From the NCBI RefSeq assembly GCF_029784165.1, contig NC_073695.1, positions 93,813,902 through 93,877,901 on the forward strand: 64,000 bases of DNA, written 5' to 3'. Both the position numbers and the translations under genes were made by a program. The first letter of the stretch is position 1; the number at the start of each line of letters is the position of its first letter. The notes beneath the pieces are model-generated. The model saw only the letters and a program-made list of their open reading frames with translations, did no database searches and had not been told where the DNA came from. This stretch comes from Wyeomyia smithii. Lineage: Eukaryota; Arthropoda; Insecta; Diptera; Culicidae. This document shows, in pieces, positions 1 through 11,522 of the stretch.

Positions 1-334
1 GGGTGAAAGTACCGCAACGCATCATCTACGAGCTTAACGCAGACCACTGCGTTATTGACGGCAATTTTCGTTAGCTGTGTGGATAAAAGTATTTCCACTG
101 AACGGTTCTTTCAACCTTCTTTTCCCATGCGAAGTTGTCTAGCCAGATGCGCCGCCATGATCGGGTGGCGTGAGGCCAGAACGCATATACACACATAGAG
201 TGTGAATCTGTTTCGTACGACCATGACGATGGAGTTGATAAGGGGAGAAGTTGAGGAATTTAACTGTAGTTCGGATCAGTTGCAATTGGATGCAATCAGA
301 GAAAGCATTAGAGGTGCCAATTTCCCGATGCGGT
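1..334. other. Unique flank left of foldback copy A
   Basis: No recognisable gene. A 68-codon minus-strand frame (139-345) runs into the transposon end, so its N-terminus is partly transposon sequence and it is probably fortuitous. Together with the sequence right of 11522 this is the interrupted pre-insertion locus; joining the two through the 9-bp duplication reveals no known protein. Confidence 0.5.
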
Positions 335-343
335 GGCCTTTTC
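335..343. repeat. Target site duplication of copy A (left)
   Basis: GGCCTTTTC lies immediately outside the left terminus and is repeated exactly at 11514-11522 outside the right terminus. A perfect 9-bp duplication indicates insertion of the whole 344-11513 block as one unit. Nine base pairs is typical of Mutator-like (MuDR/Rehavkus) and Drosophila FB foldback elements. Confidence 0.9.
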
Positions 344-3300
344 ATGTCCCTTAAGCTGGAAGTACAAAGTCAGCAGAACAAAGAGTTAATAGCATGAAAA
401 TTTAGTGCTCATTCGATGCTCATTTAATGCCATATCGCCGAATTTAATGCTCCATCATTTTTTTGAAAAATGTATTTGTTTGCTAGCTTAAGAAAATAGC
501 TAGCAGACACTATACGAAAATAGCATTTTTAGTCACAAAACGGTTCTATAACGGTCAAAAACATTTAATGCTCATTTAATGCTCTTATAAAAACCTGATT
601 TTCATGATAATTTTATAGATTTTGTATAAAATTTTCAAAAATATGACATTATATGAATAGCTTCAATTTTTTCAAACATTTTCTTCTGAAAACAATCAGA
701 ATCCTTTTGATACGATTAGATACCAATTAAATGCTCCCATATGCGAGCAGTTTCAATAACTTAGGTGCATTTTTCATTAAATATATTTTTTTTAAAATAT
801 TGTTCTGCTAGCTTAAGAAAAAAGTTAGCAGAACATTGGCCAGAAACAGCATTTTCAAGCAATAAACTGTTGTAGAATGGTCAAAATAATTTAATGCTCA
901 ATAAATGCCGTTGAAATAACCTGATCTTCATGATGATTTTATTGATTTTGTATAAATTTTTCAAAAATATGATATATGAATAGCTTCAATTTTTTCGAAC
1001 ATTTTCCTCTGAAAACAAGCAGATTTTTTTTGATACGATTAGATACCAATTAAATGCTCCTATATGCGAGCAGTTTCAATAACTTAGGTGCATTTTTCAT
1101 TAAATATATTTTTTTCAAAAATATTGTTCTGCTAGCTTAAGAAAAAAGTTAGCAGAACATTGGCCAGAAACAGCATTTTCAAGCAAAAAACTGTTGTAGA
1201 ATGGTCAAAATAATTTAATGCTCATGAAATGCTCTTGAAATAACCTGATCTTCATGATGATTTTATTGATTTTGTATAAATTTTTCAAAAATATGATATT
1301 ATATGAATAGCATCAAATTTTTCGAACATTTTCCTTTGAAAACAATCAGAATTCTTTTGATACGATTAGATAACAATTAAATGCTCCCATATGCGAGCAG
1401 TTTCAATAACTTAGGTGAATTTTTCATCAAATATATTTTTTTCAAAAATATTGTTCTGCTAGCTTGAGAAAAAAGTTAGCAGAACATTGGCCAGATACAC
1501 CATTTTCAAGCAATAAACTGTTGTAGAATGGTCAAAATAGTTTAATGCTCATTAAATGCTCTTGAAAAAACCTGATTTTCATGATAATTTCATTGATGTT
1601 GCATAAATGTTTCAATAATATTATAATAATATGATTATACATGAATAGCTTCAATTTTTTCGAACATTTTCCTCTGAAAACAATCAGAATCCTTTTGATA
1701 CGATTAGATACCAATTAAATGCTCCCATATGCGAGCAGTTTCAATAACTTAGGTGCATTTTTCATCAAATATATTTTTTCAAAAATATTGTTCTGCTAGC
1801 TTAAGAAAAAAGTTAGCAGAACATTGGCCAGAAACAGCAGTTTTAAGCAATAAACTGTTGTAGAATGGTCAAAATAATTTAATTCTCATTTAATGCTCTT
1901 GAAAAAACATGATTTTCATGATAATTTTATTGATTTTGTATAAATTTTTCAAAAATATGATAGGGTGATTGATCGTGGTTCACACTATGCAAAATCTGAT
2001 CCTGGTTCGTACTATTAACTAAATCATCGATAAACCATTGAATAGTCAAAGATTTTTAACTAAAAAAAAATTTAAAGCTGCTGATATTTGTTAACAACAC
2101 ATACCTTTGATTTTTTCCTAAAGGAAACTACTTCAACTAACCCTGACAGCCGAGCTAATGAAAGATGTAAATTCGGCTGCCAATGTCTTCACCGAAGCAG
2201 TCTGTTTAAAGTTCTCTACAGTATTTTGTCTCGTGATGTAAAACTTTAAATCAAGTTTAAAAAGTCGATCCATCTATATTTTACCAGTTCTGAAACTTTT
2301 ATTATAGAAAAAAGTCTCCGATTGTGTTTTTTCTTTAATAATACACTATTAGTTTTTTCATCCTGATTCGCGCTGCAAATGTTCGTGGTTCGTCCCAATA
2401 GTTTCACCGAATCACCGCTAGGGGCAATGCGTATTATTTATTTTTAACCTGAGAGTTTCAGTCAACCGCTCTGGAAAAACATCGCGAAAAATCTAAACAA
2501 ACAGACGGACTTTTCTATAAAACACAGGAATTGGATAAAAAAAAATAATTTAACTAACAAAGCAAGTTAACATTGATTTTCTGGCCATTAAAATAAATAA
2601 GTCCTTCTAATAATGAAACTGGCCAGAAAGTCGTCCTACGAAACTTCTCCAGAAAATTATTAGTGGGGATATTTGGCAGGAGGAACAAAACTAAATGTGA
2701 AAAAAGAAGAATAAAATCATATTAAACACCACCATGAATAAAATAATTAAAAGCATCCCACTTCTTAATAGCGGTATTGCTAATAATAGAAACGCGGGTA
2801 AAGCAGACACCCGGGCATATCTCACGATAGATCAAGGATTCGGCGCAGTGAGGAAGTCCGTATAGAAAAAAGTGTGAAACTCTCAAAGTAAATTTCCGTT
2901 TAAAAAAAAGGTCTAAATTCATATTGTTCGAAATAATCTGAATACTAATGATGTACAAGTTTCTTCCACACTGATAAGTAGATATATTGAGAATATAACT
3001 GTATTTGACACAAAAGTACGTTTATATTACGTGTATTCCGTCAATTTCCAATGCAGAACTTCTATTTTTTATTAGAACGAACCAAGATCATAAATGACGC
3101 GAACCACGATCAACATGGCACGAACCTGGATCAAAATTTCGCTTGCATTAAAACTCATACCAATGATATTTACTAGACATCAGGTGTTATTGAAGGCAAC
3201 TAATTTAATCGTCTATAGTTGCTCTTTCTATTCAATCAAAATTTTAGTTGAAAAGTATTGCAATTTTAGGAAAATTTTTCATTCATTCCTAGGGTGCCAT

Positions 3301-4470
3301 AAAAAACAATAAGACAAACGCGAACCACGATCAATCTTTCTAATATATGAATAGCTTCAATTTTTTCGAACATTTTCCTCTGAAAACAATCAGAATCCTT
3401 TTGATACGATTAGATACCAATTAAATGCTCCCACATGCGAGCAGTTTCAATAACTTAGGTGCATTTTTCATTAAATATATTTTTTTCAAAAATATTGTTC
3501 TGCTAGCTTAAGAAAAAAGTTAGCAGACCATTGGCCAGGAACAGCATTTTTAAGCAATAAACTGTTGTAGAATGGTCATAATAATTTAATGCTCATTAAA
3601 TGCTCTTGAAAAAAACTGATTTTTATGATAATTTTATTGATTTTGTATAAATTTTTCAATAATATTATAATAATATGATTATACATAAACAGCTTCAATT
3701 TTTTCAAACATTTTCCTCTGAAAACAATCAGAATCCTTTTGATACGATTAGGTACCAATTGAATGCTCCCATATGCGAGCAGTTTCAATAACTTAGGTGC
3801 ATTTTTCATTAAATATATTTTTTTCAAAAATATTGTTCTGCTAGCTTAAGAAAAAAGTTAGCAGAACATTGGCCAGAAACAGCATTTTTAAGCAATAAAC
3901 TGTTGTAGAATGGTCAAAATAATTTATTACTCATTAAATGCTCTTGAAAAATCTGATTTTCATGATAATTTCATTGATGTTGCATAAATTTTTCTATAAT
4001 ATTATAATAATATGATTATACATGAATAGCTTCAATTTTTTCCAACATTTTCCTCTGAAAACAATCAGAATCCTTTTGATACGATTAGATACCAATTAAA
4101 TGCTCCCATATGCGAGCAGTTTCAATAACTTAGGTGCATTTTTCATTAAATATATTTTTTTCAAAAATATTGTTCTGCTAGCTTAAGAAAAAAGTTAGCA
4201 GAACATTGGCCAGAAACAGCATTTTTAAACAATAAACTGTTGTAGAATGGTCATAATAATTTAATGCTCATTAAATGCTTTTGAAAAAAACCTGATTTTT
4301 ATGATAATTTTATTGATTTTGTATAAATTTTTCAACAATATTATAATAATATGATTATACATGAATAGCTTCAATTTTTTCAAACATTTTCCTCTGAAAA
4401 CAATCAGAATCCTTTTGATACGATTAGATACCAATTAAATGCTCCCATTTACAAGCAGGTTTAATAACTT
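344..4470 (+). repeat. Left inverted arm of copy A, tandem ~330-bp units
   Basis: The landmark TTAAATGCTCCCATATGCGA recurs near 733, 1056, 1383, 1721, 3427, 3765, 4102 and 4441. Spacings are 323-339 bp once the nested 1378-bp element is removed. Each unit has several copies of TTAATGCTC/TTAAATGCTC and an internal hairpin, GTTCTGCTAGCTT ... AAGTTAGCAGAAC. The outermost ~130 bp (344-470) differ from the inner units and match the ends of copy B and the relic at 41002. Frames of 60-110 codons through these units follow the repeat and are not genes. Confidence 0.92.
1963..3340. mobile_element. TA-flanked non-autonomous element, 1378 bp
   Basis: It interrupts one unit of the left arm. The ends are imperfect inverted repeats: GGGTGATTGATCGTGGTTC on the left, and on the right a sequence whose reverse complement reads GAAAGATTGATCGTGGTTC. 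TA dinucleotides at 1961-1962 and 3341-3342 fit a TA duplication, and the undisturbed unit at 48466-48496 gives the empty site. Motifs related to the ends (CGTGGTTCG, CGAACCACGATC) recur inside. TA duplications suggest Tc1/mariner mobilisation; no transposase frame is seen. Confidence 0.82.
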
Positions 4471-4929
4471 AAAAAATCAAATTAAAATAAAATTAAAATT
4501 AAATTTAAAAAATGTAATTTAATTTATTGAGATTTGTTTCAATTAGGACTTATCATTCGTAGGGAGTTAAACCTACTTATCAAAAAAAAAAAAAAAATAA
4601 ATAAATAATATAAACTGACAACTAACTCAATTCAAAACTTATTGACTAAAAAGAGAGCTCATCGTAGCAATTGAGGATTGCAACGATTGTTGTCGAAAAT
4701 TGTTAATAATTTTATTTGACATAGCTTCATGTTTCAACACCAGTAAGTCTATGTTATTCGAGTGTACCAAACCAAAACGCTTCAAAATCATTTTCAGAAT
4801 TTTATTCCGAACCTGTTATCTGTGCAAAAGAGTAAAAAAATGGGCGGTACAGCGGTACAGCTTGGAGAATTTTGTTTTGATTGTGAAATTGAACTTTGTT
4901 TACCTTGCCGTGCCTTAACAATTGCTAGA

Positions 4930-5650
4930 CGGACATATGGTTGCCGTTACAATTCGTACAGCGAAAATTTTTACTCTCTTTCACAGGACATATAGCCTTT
5001 TTGTGAGAAGAGTCTCCACAAATGAGGCATTTTTGGTCCAAGTTACAGATTTTTGAACCATGGCCATAACGTTGGAAAATTCGCAATTGGGCTTTTCGCC
5101 TCCCCCAAACTTTCTATATAACTCCCACTTTACCTGAACATTATGGATGGCATGTGGTTTGTCAAAAAATTTCAAATTTTTAACCTCAGTGCGGTTAGTA
5201 AAGCAAAGCCTGGGTGCTACATTCCGATTCGAAAACTGACATTCTGTTTACTATACAAAGACTTCGTAGCCGACTGTTTTAGTGGTGCGGGGCTAGCGCT
5301 ACGATCCTACAGACACTAACAGTCTCTCCCAAACCGAGACTCAAACTTACGACGACTGGCTTGTTAGGCTTTCATCGTACGACGAGACCATCTGGGAGAT
5401 AAATCCGGTTAAAATGAATTAAATAATTAACAAGGGAAATTCCAGCTCTCTGACCTTTCTCGCCTTATGATTTTCGTTTCATTAGATATGCCAATTAATT
5501 CTGTTGGGGTAAGTTTGATGATCGGTGGTTGAGCGGTGATGATGATCTCATCAACGGTTCGATCGCTGGTGAGACCTTTCAAGACAACCTCGACCGGCTT
5601 GGCGTTCTTGATGTCATAGGTTAAAAATTTGTATATCTTATCAGTTTAAT
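4930..5650 (-). pseudogene. LINE ORF1 (gag-like) remnant, split by a SINE
   Basis: Read on the minus strand, 5650-5440 encodes a gag-like stretch including YDIKNAKPVEVVLKGLTSDR and DEIIITAQPPIIKL. The continuation at 5178-4930 encodes FDKPHAIHNVQVKWELYRKF and then zinc-knuckle sequence with CLICGDSSHKKAIC and CTNCNGNH. Both cysteines expected before the first GHGSKIC are lost and frames change, so this is dead. The order (PRE-C2HC-like region, then CCHC knuckles) is that of ORF1 proteins of R1/I/Jockey-type non-LTR retrotransposons. A reverse-oriented SINE (5199-5401) lies between the halves. No endonuclease or reverse transcriptase follows, so only an ORF1 fragment was captured in the foldback core. 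The same arrangement is at 50585-51290. Confidence 0.75.
5199..5401 (-). mobile_element. tRNA-derived SINE inside the LINE remnant
   Basis: The minus strand reads TCTCCCAGATGGTCTCG, then a tRNA-like body with CAGTCGTCGTAAGTTTGAGTC, then the tail ending CAGGCTTTGCTTTAC. It aligns with the plus-strand SINE at 58239-58458, whose B box GGTTCGAGTCTCG is better preserved. Pol III boxes and transposon context rule out a functional tRNA gene. Confidence 0.8.
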
Positions 5651-6029
5651 ACTGAACAAGACGATTATGGCCTTTAATTGACTCAGCTAATAAGCATTCG
5701 CCGCTAATAAGTATAAGCAGCTGATCAAACAAGTGATCAAATAGTACCCAACAAATCGAAAAAAGGGACCAACAGTTGTTAGAAAATAGCCAGAGAAGTT
5801 ATTGCTATTGAAAAGGATACAGAATAAGGGATTGGGCGATCTACAGGGAAAGATCAATCTTCAGGATCGATTCAGCTGAGCGGTCCCAGATCGATCCATC
5901 TAAAAAATCGGAGCTGCAGGATCGATCTCTGTTGAAACGATCTTTCAAAGCATTTTTTTTTTTGAGGCGCTGTGAAATTCACTGGACCAAGCGCCATTTT
6001 TTTTAATTGAGTTAAGTATTAACACCAGT

Positions 6030-8390
6030 GTAGGGGTATTGGGGGTAAGCCCGGCCCCCTAAGGAAAATGATTCTTTAGTAGCACTTGATGGCGAATATT
6101 GTTGAATTTTTTTTCACAGAATCATTGCTTAGATTGTTTTCTACAAGATATGAAGGTTTTCAGTACTTTCAAACTGTTATTTTACAAGTAATAGTGAAGT
6201 TTTGAAACTAAGATAAAAATGACGTTTAGCAATCAGTGCGGGTGAAACCGGCTCCCCTTGGGGGTAACACCGGCACCTAAGTTTGTTCATGAATTAACTC
6301 GAATTAACTGAACTAATTTTAATTCGGAAAACACCGAATGAGAGATCTTACATTTCTGTATGTTACTGTTGAATTTTGTTGTTATCGGTTAACTGGTTCT
6401 GGGCAGATTACCGGAACAAGTTCCAGTGAACGTTATGTATAAACAATGAAAGAATTTGATACTCGGCAAGCCTATCATGTGGCACTCTAAATCATATTAT
6501 TAACTAGTTTCATTGAAACCAGGATCACATTGACCACACCGGAGCATATTTCAAATACCACCGGAAAAGCCGTCAGTTTTGTGACTTGATTCAGTACATT
6601 TGGCACCTCCTATAACCCTTGGAATCATTCATAAATCACAGAAGAGCTTGAGTGCATGGTTCTAAGTCGAATAATTAATTTATTTATCAGCGAGATATCG
6701 GTAATAGATGAGAAATATGTGTCAGTAACACCCAACTAGCCTCAGACCATGTCGGGCTTACCCCACTCACTGGGTGACGGTGTTACCCCGACAGCACACA
6801 TTTTTTTTAAAAAAGAGTATTTCTACAAATTTATCGCTTCAATTTACCACAGATCGAATTCCTGTGATTGCTACCAATACAGACAACAAATTGCAGAGCA
6901 ACGAAAAATTATTTTAGTCTTTTCAAATGAATAAAAGCTTAAGTTCCACTCACAAAAAATTACATCCGTTTACGCATCAGCTGCAGTAGCGTATGTTTTG
7001 TCTATTATTTTGACGTTTCACGGTGGCTTCGATGTGTCTCAAAATGTCTAAAATATTAAATACCAACACTTCACATATTCCAAAACACAGTTAATTAGCG
7101 TTTTCTAGCAGAGGCGACGCGTGACCAAGTGGGCTACCTGTTCAATCAACATTTGCAACACTGAAACAACAGTATCGTGATAACAGTTTCGAAAACTTTT
7201 ATCTCTCTACATTTATCTATATGGCAAAGAATTTCTACGGTCTATTATGACCGCGAGTTATCCGTTAATTTTCTCGTAGAATAATGATATCTGCATCATT
7301 TCATGGAGGAAATCTTTATCCACATTTATCACATCATGATTCTCAATGATCGGTTTTAGTCATAAATAAGTCTGGATCCGTCGAAGAACTAAAAAAGTTC
7401 GCTCGACGGATGGCGTTGTGATATGTAATGTCAGTATCATTCAGGTTTTTTCCAACGATAATTGAAATTATGTTTATGATCTATTTGCCTCTAAACTTTT
7501 CGCATGAGTAAAACACCTATCTTTGTTCAATGCTAAAGCGTTTCTTATGACGATGTTGAAATTTTAAACTAAAAAGAAAGCAGCGTGTAAGAAGACAAAC
7601 GTATACTATGCGGACTATGCGAGGTTCAAGTTTTCGAATGAACAAAATGGGTGTAGAGGTTTGAATGAAACTATACATCGACGGAAGAATTCCACCACAT
7701 TGACAGAAATAATGAATGAATTTGCTCGTTTTTCATTTGCACTACGAAAGCTCTGAAGATGGATCTGCGAACTCTCGCGGCCACGTGGTCTCTCTCAAAT
7801 TTTAATGACGTCAAGAGAAGAAACAGAAAGGCATAAAGATTACCAGACACTAAAGAGAGGAGGTGTGTAATGAATGTTTTCTCTCGCTGACATCGGTTTT
7901 GTTCAGCAGAAAGTTTGAACCAAAAATGTCATTTTTACGCGAGGCGTCGCATTAGTAGTGGTGAGCATGAATTACTGCGTCTACCCTGCCGCACTTGAAG
8001 ATGCAGAGAAGTGTTGAACGACGGTTAGTTCAGGTGAAAAGTCTGAACAAACGGTAGTCATTATTGCGTGTGGCCGTGTGGGTTGCGTTGCGTGTGAGTT
8101 GTATGGAGTAGTCTGAAATGTAGCCCATCAGGTTACATTCTTCACGGTGCATACATTTCCACTATGTAGAAAATAGAATAAGGATGTTCGGGATAACATT
8201 GAAATTACAAATAAATTACTCCGACGATTTTTCATCCACTCTACAAATGTGAAAAAATCACTTTTTTTCTGAGATTGTCTACCTGTCCTATGAACAGGTT
8301 GAACAGGTGGACGAGACGCCTCTGTTTTCTAGTAAATCCTAGGGGTGACGGTCTTACCCTCAGTGCCGGGCTTACCCCCAGTACCCCTAC
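6030..8390. mobile_element. TIR element in foldback core (copy A)
   Basis: The inverted ends read GTAGGGGTATTGGGGGTAAG on the left; the right end's reverse complement is GTAGGGGTACTGGGGGTAAG, followed by CCCGGC on both sides. Related GGGGGTAA/TTACCCC motifs recur near 6250 and 6760. No clear target duplication was found, so the superfamily is open. Without the nested hAT (7109-8324) it is about 1.14 kb and matches 51669-52810 in copy B. No transposase frame is present. Confidence 0.72.
7109..8324. mobile_element. hAT-like non-autonomous element, 1216 bp
   Basis: The ends are inverted: CAGAGGCGACGCGTGACC on the left and CAGAGGCGTCTCGTCCACC as the reverse complement of the right. An exact 8-bp duplication, TTTTCTAG, flanks it (7101-7108, 8325-8332). 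Copy B retains the empty site at about 52743-52753. The 8-bp duplication and CAG start indicate hAT. No frame over 60 codons lies inside, so it depended on another transposase. Confidence 0.88.
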
Positions 8391-8446
8391 GTGAGAATGA
8401 ATAATCTATCATACATGAAGAACAGAAATCATTTAAATAGTTCATA

Positions 8447-8629
8447 ATGTTATGGCCTCACCTCCAGTCACTGACGGACGAGCAAAATGTTGTATTAGAG
8501 AATGCGAGTGAAACATGTTTGGTGACAGCTGAGTCGAACAGTTTCGCAGACCAGCTTGTCCAAATCCAGCCATCTGCAATATCAAAATTGGTCAGGCGAG
8601 TAACTCGCCGCGCGCCTCGTTTTCTGTAA
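8447..8629 (+). CDS. Unrecognised 60-codon ORF in foldback core
   Basis: The frame reads MLWPHLQSLTDEQNVVLENA at its start and ends LVRRVTRRAPRFL. It lies between the TIR element (ending 8390) and the right arm. Copy B has the same frame at 52867-53049 with one visible difference (Leu2 to Ile). The composition looks protein-like rather than repeat-derived, and it ends just upstream of a second frame (8684-8863). It may be a leftover exon of the element's lost transposase or captured sequence; I do not recognise it. Conservation between the copies is not evidence of selection because the surrounding DNA is equally conserved. Confidence 0.3.
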   Translation: MLWPHLQSLTDEQNVVLENASETCLVTAESNSFADQLVQIQPSAISKLVRRVTRRAPRFL

Positions 8630-8683
8630 TAAGCCCCAATTACAAAAAATCCCTAGAACATTGAACACCGATGACTCGAAATC

Positions 8684-8863
8684 ATGTTTTTGGAGATTGG
8701 TTCGATCTGGTTGTACTCCGATCATTTCATTATTGCTAGTCCATCACCAGTTGCACTATGGGCAGGAATGAAATGGACTATATGGAGGCATGATGATGTC
8801 ATAATCGCACGCAACCATTCAAAAGCCGATAAGACAATATTAGAAATGGTACACGATACCTGA
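8684..8863 (+). CDS. Unrecognised 59-codon ORF in foldback core
   Basis: Begins MFLEIGSIWLYSDHFIIASP and continues with ALWAGMKWTIWRHDDVIIAR, ending LEMVHDT. It contains several Trp and acidic residues, unusual for random AT-rich translation. An identical frame is present in copy B at 53104-53283. Possible origin: the 3' end of a foldback transposase gene whose upstream part was destroyed when the 6030-8390 element inserted. No catalytic motif can be assigned. The overlapping minus-strand frame (8722-8937) is hydrophobic and less convincing. Confidence 0.35.
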   Translation: MFLEIGSIWLYSDHFIIASPSPVALWAGMKWTIWRHDDVIIARNHSKADKTILEMVHDT

Positions 8864-9039
8864 CAATCACTCAAAATTGCATAAAAAAAGTTCTGCCAGC
8901 TGAAAAATATTTTTTTAAAAGATCGAAAAAAAAACAAAATAAACGATCTTTCTAACTTTTTCAGGTCAACAGAATCGATCTGAAAATCAAAAAACAGGAA
9001 CAGGAAATCATATTTTTATCTTATTATCGAAAATTTAGA

Positions 9040-11513
9040 AAAAAATCAATAAAATTATCATTTAATGAAAAATGCACCTAAGTTATTGAAACTGCTCGCA
9101 TATGGAAGCATTCAATTGGTATCTAATCGTATCAAAAGGTTTCTGATTGTTTTCAGAGGGAAATGTTTGAAAAATTGAAGCTATTTATGTATAATCATAT
9201 TATTATAATATTATTGAAAAATTTATACAAAATCAATAAAATTATCATAAAAATCAGGTTTTTTCAAAAGCATTTCATGAGCATTAAATTATTATGACCA
9301 TTCTACAACAGTTTATTGCTCAAAAATGCTGTTTTTGGCCAATGTTCTGCTAACTTTTTTCTTAAGCTAGCAGAACAATATTTTTGAAAAAAATATATCC
9401 AATGAAAAATGCACCTAAGTTATTGAAACTGCTCGTAAATGGGAGCATTTATTTGGTATCTAATCGTATCAAAAGAATTCTGATTGTTTTCAGAGGAAAA
9501 TGTTTGAAAAAATTGAAGCTATTTATGTATTATCATATTATTATAATATTATTGAAAAATTAATGCAACATCAATAAAATTATCATGAAAATCAGGTTTT
9601 TTCAAGAGCATTTAATGAGCATTAAATTATTTCGACCATTCTACAACAGTTTATTGCTTGAAAATGCTGTTTCTGGCCAATGTTCTGCTAACTTTTTTCT
9701 TAAGCTAGCAGAACAATATTTAAAAAAAAAATATATTTAATGAAAAATGCACATATGTTATTGAAACTGCTCGCATATGGGAGTATTTAATTGGTATCTA
9801 ATCGTATCAAAAGGATTCTGACTGTTTTCAGAGGAAAATGTTCGAAAATTGAAGCTATTCATATATTATCATATTTATGAAAAATTTATACAAAATCAAT
9901 AAAATTATCATGAAAATCATGTTTTTTCAAGAGCATTAAATGAGCATTAAATTATTATGACCATTCTACAACAGTTTATTGCTTAAAAATGCTGTTTCTG
10001 GCCAATGTTCTGCTAACTTTTTTCTTAAGCTAGCAGAACAATATTTAAAAAAAAAATATATTTAATGAAAAATGCACCTAAGTTATTGAAACTGCTCGCA
10101 TATGGGAGCATTTAATTGGTATCTAATCGTATCAAAAGGATTCTGATTGTTTTCAGAGGAAAATGTTCGAAAAAATTGAAGCTATTCATGTATTATCATA
10201 TTTTTATAATATTATTGAAAAATTTATGCAACATCAATGAAATTATCATAAAAATCAGGTTTTTTCAAGAGCATTTAATGAGCATTAAACTATTTGGACC
10301 ATTCTACAACAGTTTATTGCTTAAAAATGCTGTTTCTGGCCAATGTTCTGCTAACTTTTTTTTTAAGCTAGCAGAACAATATTTAAAAAATATATATTTA
10401 ATGAAAAATGCACATAAGTTATTGAAACTGCTCGCGTATGGGAGTATTTAATTGGTATCTAATCGTATCAAAAAATTCTGATTGTTTTCAGAGGAAAATG
10501 TTCGAAAAAATTAAAGCTATTCATGTATTATCATATTATTATAATATTATTGAAAAATTCATGCAACATCAATAAAATTATCATGAAGATCAGGTTTTTT
10601 CAAGAGCATTTAATGAGCATTAAACTATTTTGACCATTCTACAACAGTTTATTGCTTGAAAATGCTGTTTCTGGCCAATGTTCTGCTAACTTTTTTCTTA
10701 AGCTAGCAGAACAATATTTAAAAAAAATATATATTTCATGAAAAATGCACATAAGTTATTGAAACTGCTCGCGTATGGGAGCATTTAATTGGTATCTAAT
10801 CGTATCAAAAGGACTCTGATTGTTGTATCAAAAGGACTCTGTTGTTCGAAAAAATTGAAGCTATTCATATATTATCATATTTTTGAAAAATTTATACAAA
10901 ATCAATAAAATTATCATGAAAATCATGTTTTTTAAGAGCATTAAATGAGCATTAAATTATTATGACCATTCTACAACAGTTTATTGCTTAAAAATGCTGT
11001 TTCTGGCCAATGTTCTGCTAACTTTTTTCTTAAGCTAGCAGAACAATATTTTTGAAAAAAAAAATATTTAATGAAAAATGCACCTAAGTTATTGCAACTG
11101 CTCGCATATGGGAGCATTTAATTGGTATCTAACCGTATCAAAAGGATTCTGATTGTTTTCAGAGGAAAATGTTTGAAAAAATTGAAGCTATTTATGTGTT
11201 ATCATATTATAATATTATTGAAAACTTTTTTACAAAATCAATGAAATTATCATGAAAATCAAGTTTTTTCAAGAGCATTAAATGAGCATTAAATGTTTTT
11301 GACCGTTAAAGAACCGTTTTGTGACCAAAAACGCTATTTTCGTATATTGTCTGCTAGCTATTTCCTTAAGCTAGCAAACAAATGCAATTTTCAAAGAAAC
11401 GATGGAGCATTAAATTCGGCGATATGGCATTAAATGAGCATCGAATGAGCACTTAATTTTCATGCTATTAACTCTTTTTTCTGCTGACTTTGTACTTCCA
11501 GCTTAAGGGACAT
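9040..11513 (-). repeat. Right inverted arm of copy A, tandem units
   Basis: This is the reverse complement of the left-arm unit. ATATGGGAGCATTTAATTGG-type landmarks lie near 9105, 9440, 9777, 10103, 10437, 10777 and 11109. Each unit has the AGTTAGCAGAAC hairpin and GAGCATTAAAT motifs. One unit near 10820 contains a short local duplication (TATCAAAAGGACTCTG twice). The outermost ~130 bp match the left terminus. A 111-codon frame at 10116-10451 simply reads through one whole unit. Confidence 0.9.
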
Positions 11514-11522
11514 GGCCTTTTC
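11514..11522. repeat. Target site duplication of copy A (right)
   Basis: GGCCTTTTC, identical to 335-343, directly outside the right terminus GGGACAT. Confidence 0.9.

Larger units (their letters stand above)
344..11513. mobile_element. Large foldback-type DNA transposon, copy A
   Basis: The termini are inverted repeats starting ATGTCCCTTAAGCTGGAAGT and ending with its reverse complement. They are flanked by an exact 9-bp duplication. Each arm is a tandem array of ~323-340 bp units, about eight on the left and seven on the right. The core (about 4470-9040) holds a minus-strand LINE ORF1 remnant broken by a SINE, a TIR element, and two short plus-strand ORFs. Long inverted arms built of tandem repeats plus 9-bp duplications resemble FB/Rehavkus-type Mutator-like elements; that family assignment is inference because no transposase is recognised. 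Two later insertions are nested in it (1963-3340 and 7109-8324). The same core recurs in copy B at 46902-54601. Confidence 0.88.

Noticed and set aside
4571..4600. Poly-A tract as a retroelement tail
   Set aside because: It lies in shared foldback core sequence next to an AAATAAATAAAT microsatellite, and no retroelement body precedes it.
10116..10451. 111-codon ORF in the right arm
   Set aside because: It reads through exactly one tandem unit and recurs in shorter broken forms in other units (1532, 3576, 48447); a by-product of the repeat.
344..11513. Regularly spaced repeats resembling a CRISPR-like array
   Set aside because: Units are ~330 bp, contiguous and inverted between arms; there are no short repeats with unique spacers, and the genome is eukaryotic.
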